DNA from: Hahella sp. CCB-MM4
GTDB taxonomy: Bacteria; Pseudomonadota; Gammaproteobacteria; Pseudomonadales; Oleiphilaceae
Length of the DNA: 64,000 nucleotides
Direction of reading: 5' to 3'
Assembly (NCBI RefSeq): GCF_002260525.1
Contig: NZ_MRYI01000002.1
Location: 620,001 to 684,000, forward strand
Shown: positions 55,324 through 61,058 of the stretch, piece by piece
How the letters are laid out: the number at the start of each line of letters is the position of its first letter
How positions within the stretch are numbered: position 1 is the stretch's first letter
Notes under the pieces: generated by a model
What the model was told of the DNA's origin: nothing
Database searches by the model: none
The model's input: the letters and a program-made list of their open reading frames with translations, nothing else
Program-made: the position numbers and the translations under genes

Positions 55324-55983
55324 ATGACACACATTGCGCTCCTCGGTGATTCCGTATTTGATAATGCTTCCTATGTCGACCCAGGTGAGTCGGTATCAGA
55401 TCAACTTTCGGCGATGGTGGATCGAAACAGCAGCATCAGTCTGTTGGCAATTGACGGTGACATAACTTCGGATGTCACGAAACAGTTACTTAACCTGCCT
55501 CAGGATGTGACTCACTTATTCGTCAGCTGCGGAGGCAACGATGCATTACGTGCTGTGGAAATTATCAATAAATCCGTATCTACCGTCGGCGAAGCTCTCG
55601 AAGAACTAACCCTAATTCGCGAAGCATTCAAGGATCGTTATCGGGAAATGTTGAGCAGTATTTTAAGTAAGGCGCCAAACCTTACAGTATGCACGGTTTA
55701 CAACAGTGTCCCGGGCATTACTGAAAGGGCTTTAACGGCATTGGCATTGTTCAATGAAGTCATTCTGCAGGAAGCCGTCAGTCTCGGTTTGCCTGTGATC
55801 GATCTCCGTATTCTTTGCAATGAAGAGAGCGACTATTCGACTGTATCGCCAATTGAACCTTCGGCCCAGGGGTCCGCAAAGATTGCGGCGATGATTGATC
55901 AACTGGTTCGAACTCATGATTACGGTGCCAATGAGAGCCGCATTTATTCGGCTCTGAACAACCCCAACATCAAGCTCTGTTGA
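55324..55983 (+). CDS. SGNH/GDSL-type hydrolase, cytoplasmic
   Basis: A 219-residue protein (225 from ATG 55306). Block I is ALLGDSVFDNASYV with the nucleophile Ser, and block III is SCGGNDALRA. The block V region reads TVSPIEPSAQGSAKIA, where most SGNH enzymes have Asp-x-x-His before the PS; no histidine is present there, so activity may be altered or use a different base. There is no signal peptide. The substrate is unknown. It stands alone on the plus strand, divergent from RHS. Confidence 0.75.
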   Translation: MTHIALLGDSVFDNASYVDPGESVSDQLSAMVDRNSSISLLAIDGDITSDVTKQLLNLPQDVTHLFVSCGGNDALRAVEIINKSVSTVGEALEELTLIREAFKDRYREMLSSILSKAPNLTVCTVYNSVPGITERALTALALFNEVILQEAVSLGLPVIDLRILCNEESDYSTVSPIEPSAQGSAKIAAMIDQLVRTHDYGANESRIYSALNNPNIKLC

Positions 55984-56078
55984 TAACCATCACGTAATGG
56001 GAAAAAGAGAGAGAAGAACGTATATTTCCTAATTATCCGCACTCGAAATATCTCCCAGGTGATATCAGGAATGAACAG

Positions 56079-56429
56079 GTGAAAATTAGCATCAGTGAAA
56101 GATGTCTTATTATTGACTGTGGCACATTCAGACCTCGCTATGAGATTCCAGTAGCTTCGATAGCAGGATGGAGTTTCAATGCAGAAGAAAATGGCGCGAC
56201 CTATTTTGCGTTTCAATTGGATAGCGTCACTCAACACGTGAGCATTACCACCGAGAGCGCATCCAAACTCGAGAATGTTATTGAGCAAATAACTGAGATT
56301 TTGAAATACCCTCCCAAGGTATCAATCGCCCATTCCCGTTGTTCCCTTGCCAAGACATTGATAAGGGCGGATGCGGTCCTGACAACAACACTACTGACAG
56401 GCATACTTGGTTCAATGCTGACTGGATAA
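56079..56429 (+). CDS. Hypothetical protein with C-terminal hydrophobic segment
   Basis: A 116-residue protein from GTG 56079, with AGGA eight bases before. The first 75 residues are beta-rich (LIIDCGTFRPRYEIPVASIAGWSF). The last 20 are hydrophobic (VLTTTLLTGILGSMLTG), perhaps a tail anchor. No family is recognised. The next gene starts three bases after its stop, so the two are translationally linked. Confidence 0.55.
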   Translation: MKISISERCLIIDCGTFRPRYEIPVASIAGWSFNAEENGATYFAFQLDSVTQHVSITTESASKLENVIEQITEILKYPPKVSIAHSRCSLAKTLIRADAVLTTTLLTGILGSMLTG

Positions 56430-56432
56430 CAA

Positions 56433-56684
56433 ATGCAAAAACAAACATCACATTACAAACGTGAAGCATTAATCATGCTTTTATTTCCGGTCGTTCTCCT
56501 CGCCATTGCCATATTGGCCGCCATTTTACCCTTGCTTAAATCTTCTTCTGAAAGAGATGGCTCTGGAATAGGTAGTTCCGAAATAAATAGCTCTGAAATA
56601 GATCAATGCCTCGACCAGGGCGCTATGTTTGATGAAGTACACAATAAATGTGTTAAAGCCCAAAACGCGGTGAGTTCTCCCTGA
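56433..56684 (+). CDS. Small single-pass membrane protein
   Basis: An 83-residue protein. A basic N-terminus, one membrane helix (about 14-36, MLLFPVVLLAIAILAAILPL) and a Ser/Glu pentapeptide repeat (GSGIG, SSEIN, SSEID) precede a C-terminal part with two cysteines (QCLDQGAMFDEVHNKCV) that may form a disulfide outside the membrane. No family is recognised. Translationally linked to the gene before it. Confidence 0.6.
   Translation: MQKQTSHYKREALIMLLFPVVLLAIAILAAILPLLKSSSERDGSGIGSSEINSSEIDQCLDQGAMFDEVHNKCVKAQNAVSSP
56559..56603. repeat. 15-bp tandem repeat in the small membrane protein gene
   Basis: Three units at 56559, 56574 and 56589 read AGxTCxGAAATAxAT with drift. They encode GSGIG, SSEIN and SSEID. 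Confidence 0.65.
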
Positions 56685-56728
56685 TTATCCGGCATGCCTT
56701 TGGCTATCTCTGTGTATGATTTAGAAAC

Positions 56729-57673
56729 TTGTCCGTTATACTCAAAGAGAACCTCTATCTGATACCTGATGTGACCACCATAACCACTCCCAATACCCCA
56801 CAATTCGCCGAGGAAATTTCGCAGATCATCAATGCACATTTCGTTGCAGCTCATGATCGGGTGCCGGGGTTTTATCGACGCCACTTTGTTTCGCTCAAAG
56901 GGATCTCTGCCCGGCACTGGAAAAACAAGAAGGATATTCCCCACGATCTGATATCCGTACCGAAAACATTCTGGAGAATGTCCTCCCGGTTATGGAAAAA
57001 AGGGCCATTGGCGCCTATTCCCCTGTCGGGAAAGGAAGCAGAGTTATTGCTGGTCTTGGAGCAAGAGCTGCTTCAGCTGTCCCTATTACAGCAACAGTTG
57101 AATCAGGTGATTGAGCGTTGGATTCCCGAATGGGAGGCCTGTGAGACCATGTTGCAGGAGCCGTTGACAGATCAGCAGTCAGAATTGATCACAGAGTTTC
57201 TGCGTGACCGACTGGGCAGATTTGGAGGCACCAGGGAAGGTGGCCGGGATCTGCTGATGTTTCTGTTGATTGGAGGCCTCGGGCGCCAGGTGGCAGGTCA
57301 TCTGGGTAGCCAGATCACGTTCGGCAGCGCCATGGCAACTGGAGCGGCGCTGGCCAATGGCGTGTATCTCTCCCAGCAATCCTTCTGGGGAGTCATCTGG
57401 GCCAAACTGACCGGTATACCCGCCTGGGTCGGCTGGGTAGGAGCGGGTAGCGGTATGCTGGCGAGCCTGGCCGCAGCACCATTGCTGTCTCCGCTGGCGG
57501 AACTGGCGATCAATCGCCTCCGGGGCGAGCGCTACTTACATAAAATGCTCGATCAGATTGAGCGTGAGAGTTTCCACAACCGGGGAGACATGCTGGACAT
57601 GATGGGGCCATTGGGCTCACTCAGCCAGATGGCCCCTGACCTCCTGGCTTTGCTCAAACAAATCAGACTTTGA
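56729..57673 (+). CDS. Membrane-associated protein of unknown function (DUF6635-like)
   Basis: About 314 residues. The N-terminal part (AHDRVPGFYRRHFVSLKGISARHWKNKKDIPHD, written here only as two cues, VPGFYRRHF and ARHWKNKKD) recalls the DUF6635 family. A long amphipathic helix (about 95-150) follows. Two hydrophobic hairpins come next (about 170-250: LLMFLLIGGLGRQVAGHLG, AWVGWVGAGSGMLASLAAAP). The annotated frame opens with TTG 56729; GTG 56771 is an alternative, so the start is unsure. The function is unknown. Confidence 0.6.
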   Translation: MSVILKENLYLIPDVTTITTPNTPQFAEEISQIINAHFVAAHDRVPGFYRRHFVSLKGISARHWKNKKDIPHDLISVPKTFWRMSSRLWKKGPLAPIPLSGKEAELLLVLEQELLQLSLLQQQLNQVIERWIPEWEACETMLQEPLTDQQSELITEFLRDRLGRFGGTREGGRDLLMFLLIGGLGRQVAGHLGSQITFGSAMATGAALANGVYLSQQSFWGVIWAKLTGIPAWVGWVGAGSGMLASLAAAPLLSPLAELAINRLRGERYLHKMLDQIERESFHNRGDMLDMMGPLGSLSQMAPDLLALLKQIRL

Positions 57674-57724
57674 CAGAGACATTCCTGCTGATGCCTTGAA
57701 ATCAGTCAGGTCCTCTTTCCGTCT

Positions 57725-57753
57725 TTGACGCTTGTTTAGCGCTCTGCGATAAT
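57725..57753 (+). promoter_or_regulatory. Strong sigma70-type promoter
   Basis: TTGACG (57725-57730), an exact 17-base spacer and GATAAT (57748-57753) each match consensus at five of six positions. The predicted start is near 57760. It drives the structured RNA and probably the methyltransferase gene at 57948. Confidence 0.7.
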
Positions 57754-57759
57754 CCGCGC

Positions 57760-57891
57760 ATGATCTACATCGATATTCACATTGTTTCGCGAATTGAGGG
57801 CATTCCTGGTGGGGTGCCCGTAAATCGTGAAACCAGCAACTAAGTTCGCGATTTAGCGACGCAACCCCGCCGTCACACGGACGGGGTTTTG
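57760..57891 (+). ncRNA. Structured RNA leader (candidate riboswitch, attenuator or sRNA)
   Basis: Three helices follow the promoter. P1 is GGGCA/TGCCC (57798-57802 with 57815-57819). P2 is TAAATCGTGAA with TTCGCGATTTA (57821-57831 with 57845-57855, 11 pairs, one wobble). P3 is AACCCCGCCG with CGGACGGGGTT (57863-57872 with 57878-57888, one bulge), ending in TTTT. CTGGT in the P1 loop (57806-57810) can pair with ACCAG in the P2 loop (57832-57836), a pseudoknot. TTCGCGAATT at 57786-57795 could compete for the 5' arm of P2. A leaderless 27-codon frame (57760-57843) is also possible. No known riboswitch class fits. Confidence 0.45.
57863..57890 (+). terminator. Hairpin with short T-run before the methyltransferase gene
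   Basis: A ten-pair GC stem with one bulged A and TTTT at its end. It lies 58 bases before ATG 57948, so it could be an attenuator or the end of a small RNA. Confidence 0.5.
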
Positions 57892-57947
57892 TCACGCCTG
57901 TAGGTTGTATCCCGTTCGTCTATGGCTTATTAACGGAGTACAAACCA

Positions 57948-58682
57948 ATGACACAAAATATCTACGATACCCCCTCCTTTTTTGAGGGTTACAGCCAGCT
58001 TCCCCGATCAGTTGCCGGATTTGACGGTGCCCCGGAGTGGCCTTCCATCAGGAGCCTGATTCCGGATCTGAAAGATCGCAGAATCGCAGATCTGGGCTGC
58101 GGGTTCGGCTGGTTTTGCCGCTGGGCTCGCGAGCAGGGTGCTTCAGAGGCATTCGGTGTTGATGTTTCCCAAAACATGCTGTCCCGGGCAAAGGAAATGA
58201 CCAGTGATCCCGAAATCCATTATGAACAGGCTGACCTGGAAAAAGTTTCTCTTGCCGAGTCCTCTTATGATCTGGTCTATAGCTCTCTGACGTTCCACTA
58301 CCTGGAAGATCTTGAAGGCTTAGTAGCGAAGATACACAGAGCTTTAAAACCGGGAGGCTGGCTGGTGTTTTCAGCAGAGCACCCGGTTTTTACCGCACCT
58401 TCCAATCCAGGATGGACTCAGCTTGATGATCACCAGAACCTATGGCCGGTAAATCAATACCTGGTCGAGGGGCCAAGAATCACCAACTGGCTGGCCGATG
58501 GCGTCACCAAGCAACATAGGACTTTGGGAACTTACGTGAACATGCTGCTCAGGCAGGGACTGATGCTTCGACATCTTGAAGAATGGAAGCCCACAGCGGA
58601 GCAGATAGAACAGCAACCTGAACTGAAAGTTGAGTTAGAGCGACCAATGTTTTTCATCGCTGCGGCGCAGCGCCCGTCTTAA
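57948..58682 (+). CDS. Class I SAM-dependent methyltransferase
   Basis: A 244-residue methyltransferase. Motif I is IADLGCGFGWFCRWA, the acidic residue after it is in AFGVDVSQNML, motif II is YDLVYSSLTFHYL and motif III region LKPGGWLVFSAEHPVF. It resembles the UbiE/MenG-like small-molecule group, but the N-terminal YDTPSFFEGYSQLPRS is characteristic of orphan bacterial members of unknown substrate. CGGAG ten bases before ATG 57948 is the ribosome site. It is preceded by a structured leader and followed by a bidirectional terminator. Confidence 0.9.
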   Translation: MTQNIYDTPSFFEGYSQLPRSVAGFDGAPEWPSIRSLIPDLKDRRIADLGCGFGWFCRWAREQGASEAFGVDVSQNMLSRAKEMTSDPEIHYEQADLEKVSLAESSYDLVYSSLTFHYLEDLEGLVAKIHRALKPGGWLVFSAEHPVFTAPSNPGWTQLDDHQNLWPVNQYLVEGPRITNWLADGVTKQHRTLGTYVNMLLRQGLMLRHLEEWKPTAEQIEQQPELKVELERPMFFIAAAQRPS

Positions 58683-58703
58683 TTAAAAAACGCTCTTCAA
58701 TGT

Positions 58704-58758
58704 GAGAAACAGGCCGGAGTTGTCTATCCGAGAGGGTAAGTCTCCGGCCTGCTTTCTC
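58704..58758. terminator. Bidirectional terminator between methyltransferase and EamA genes
   Basis: AGGCCGGAG (58711-58719) pairs with CTCCGGCCT (58742-58750). GAGAAA and TTTCTC extend the stem outward after a small internal loop. The loop is about 22 bases. It lies between convergent genes. Confidence 0.65.
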
Positions 58759-58808
58759 TTATGGCTGTCCAGCTGAAGAAGATTTGATAGCTGTCGAGTA
58801 AATCCGGG

Positions 58809-59747
58809 CTATTCGGCCAAAGGTGCCGCTGGCAGGGGATTGTCGTCGTTCGCTACTGCTGTGTCAGCTTTTGCGCGACGACGCGAAGGCCACTGGGACA
58901 CGATCATTCCAAGCAGCATCAAACCACACCCAAAAAATGCCTGACCATCCAGATGTTCATTCAGCAACCACCAACCGCCGATGGCTGCAAATACGGCTTC
59001 CAGGCTGATAATAATCGCCGCATGGGAAGCGGGAACCCATTGCTGACCAACCACCTGTAACGTAAAGGCCACGCCGACAGACATGATGCCGCCGTAGGCA
59101 ATTGGCCCGGCTGCCGCCAGCAAGGTATCAGGTGATGTGGGTTCAAATACCAGGGAAATCACCAGACTGATCAGCCCGCAAGCAAGAAACTGGATGATGG
59201 ATAGTTGAATCGGGTTGTATCGGGGCGACAGCCATCCCAACAGCAGCACATGACCAGCCCAGAATAATGCCCCGATCAACTGCAAACTGTCCCCATAGGA
59301 GAGGACGAAGTCGCCTCGAATGCTGAGGAAGTACAGTCCGGTGACCGCCAGTATTGCTCCGAGCCAGACTTTGGGTAGAGCCCTATGCCCCCAGAACAAG
59401 GCAATGATCGGTACGATCACAATATAGAGACCGGTAATAAATCCAGCTTTACCTGCAGTCGTGTATTGTAGCCCGACTTGTTGCAGACTGGCTCCGGCAA
59501 ACAAAAACAGACCTGCGAGAATTCCTCCCAACAACAGGCCACTGGAGGCCGGTTTCTTCGGGCTGACACGCTGAAAGCGGGGCAGGATATACAACAACGG
59601 CAGAAGTGAAATGCCGCCCATCAGAAAACGCGCAGCATTAAAGGTAAACGGACCCACATGTTCCATCCCTTTTACCTGGGCAACAAACGCCATCCCCCAG
59701 ATAACGGCGGCCAGAATCAACAGAATTTCAGCTTTTAACGTTTTCAT
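58809..59747 (-). CDS. EamA-family (DMT) transporter
   Basis: A 312-residue membrane protein with ten predicted helices in two EamA repeats (LLILAAVIWGMAFVAQ; LQLIGALFWAGHVLLLGW). It is a drug/metabolite-type exporter; the substrate is unknown. ATG 59747 (MKTLKAEILLIL) is the usual start of this group; ATG 59768 is possible. The C-terminal 25 residues are a charged cytoplasmic tail (SRRRAKADTAVAND). Divergent from the SDR gene, with the starts about 185 bases apart. Confidence 0.9.
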   Translation of the reverse strand: MKTLKAEILLILAAVIWGMAFVAQVKGMEHVGPFTFNAARFLMGGISLLPLLYILPRFQRVSPKKPASSGLLLGGILAGLFLFAGASLQQVGLQYTTAGKAGFITGLYIVIVPIIALFWGHRALPKVWLGAILAVTGLYFLSIRGDFVLSYGDSLQLIGALFWAGHVLLLGWLSPRYNPIQLSIIQFLACGLISLVISLVFEPTSPDTLLAAAGPIAYGGIMSVGVAFTLQVVGQQWVPASHAAIIISLEAVFAAIGGWWLLNEHLDGQAFFGCGLMLLGMIVSQWPSRRRAKADTAVANDDNPLPAAPLAE

Positions 59748-59932
59748 CTTGATACATCCATCAGACATAAAAGAACCTGAATGACTATCAGGTCTCACCA
59801 GCGGGTGGCGGATTGTATCATGATCAGTTTCCATGCAGACTAGGCAAAAATACCTGCAAGGCATCTGAATTTCCGCAGGAACAATACCGCGTTTCAGACG
59901 CCCTCTGTTTCGAATTAAAACCGACAGTATCG

Positions 59933-60856
59933 ATGTTCAACGAAACCCCAAGTTCCCATGCCAAAATAGTTATCACCGGCGCTTCCGGATTTCTCGGCGC
60001 GCACCTGTGTCGGGTGTTTGCAAAGGACTATGATGTGGTCGCAGTCAGTCATCGGATGGCGCTGCCGGAAGCTCTGGCTCCTTACCGGGTAAGACTGGAT
60101 CTCACTGACCAGCCTTTGGTGAATGCCATGCTGGATAACATGCGGCCAATCGGGGTGATACATGCCGCAGCCCTGTCAGATCCCAATACCTGTGAACAGA
60201 ATCCAGATCTGTCGATGGCACTGAATGTCGAAGTCACCAGAAACCTGGCCAGCAGCTGTGCCTATAGGGGACTCCGTTTTTTATTCACCTCCACCGACCT
60301 GGTATTTGATGGGCAGGAAGGTAACTACGCAGAAAGCCACAAAGTGAACCCGATCAATGTCTATGGCGAGCACAAGGCACTGGCAGAGGATTTGATCCGG
60401 GAAATACATCCGGCCTCCATCATTGCCCGGCTGCCCTGGATGTTCGGCATCGGACTGACCAAGTCATCCGCGCTACAACATTGGGTTGAACAGCTCTCCC
60501 GGCAGGAGACTCTGCAGGCATTCAATGACGAATACCGTTCTGCTGTTACTTATTCTGTGGCGGCAGAAGGCCTTTCCCACTGCTTTCACCATGCAGATGG
60601 GGAAACCCTCCATCTTGGGGGCATCGAAACCATCACCCGCTACCATTTACTGACTCAACTGGCAGCCCTGCTCAACCAGAATACTGAACTGGTCCGGGCG
60701 CAATCCCAGTCCGATGTTGTTATGGCTGCCAGACGTCCAAAAGACACCAGCCTGGATAGCCGAAAAGCGCGGGCTCTGGGTTATAAAACGCCGTTTTTGA
60801 AGGATATGCTCCTGCAGGCTTTATCGACCTTGAATGAAAACTCCCATAAGGCTTGA
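59933..60856 (+). CDS. SDR reductase, RmlD-like
   Basis: A 307-residue extended short-chain dehydrogenase. The NAD(P) loop is ITGASGFLGAHL and the active site YGEHKALAE (Tyr-x3-Lys). LDLTDQPLVNAMLDNMRP, HAAALSDPNTCEQNP and STDLVFDGQEGNY match the RmlD (dTDP-4-dehydrorhamnose reductase) subgroup, but no other rhamnose gene is nearby, so the sugar substrate is unsure. ATG 59933 is the family start; the frame continues 40 codons further upstream. Confidence 0.85.
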   Translation: MFNETPSSHAKIVITGASGFLGAHLCRVFAKDYDVVAVSHRMALPEALAPYRVRLDLTDQPLVNAMLDNMRPIGVIHAAALSDPNTCEQNPDLSMALNVEVTRNLASSCAYRGLRFLFTSTDLVFDGQEGNYAESHKVNPINVYGEHKALAEDLIREIHPASIIARLPWMFGIGLTKSSALQHWVEQLSRQETLQAFNDEYRSAVTYSVAAEGLSHCFHHADGETLHLGGIETITRYHLLTQLAALLNQNTELVRAQSQSDVVMAARRPKDTSLDSRKARALGYKTPFLKDMLLQALSTLNENSHKA

Positions 60857-60935
60857 TGCAGTCCTGTTAATATGAGACACGTTTACTGTATATTCGGACA
60901 GACCATCGGCAACCATCAGGCTATGGGCTACAATT

Positions 60936-61007
60936 GGCCTTTCACAGACACCAGGCGTTTCACAAACAGGTGGCCTTTCCCAAACAGTTGGCCTTTCTCA
61001 AACAATA
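60936..61007. repeat. 18-bp tandem repeat, four units, before recC
   Basis: Units start at 60936, 60954, 60972 and 60990 and read GGCCTTTCxCAAACAGxx with few changes. The array ends 51 bases before the recC start. Confidence 0.8.
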
Positions 61008-61058
61008 AGCACCAGGCGTCTTCTGCTCCCGGCCATTTTCACTAAGTTTAGGAGTTTC

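Noticed and set aside
57617-57895. 92-codon minus-strand frame over the structured RNA
   Set aside because: It overlaps a real gene and a strong promoter; Cys/Arg-rich content looks like antisense noise.
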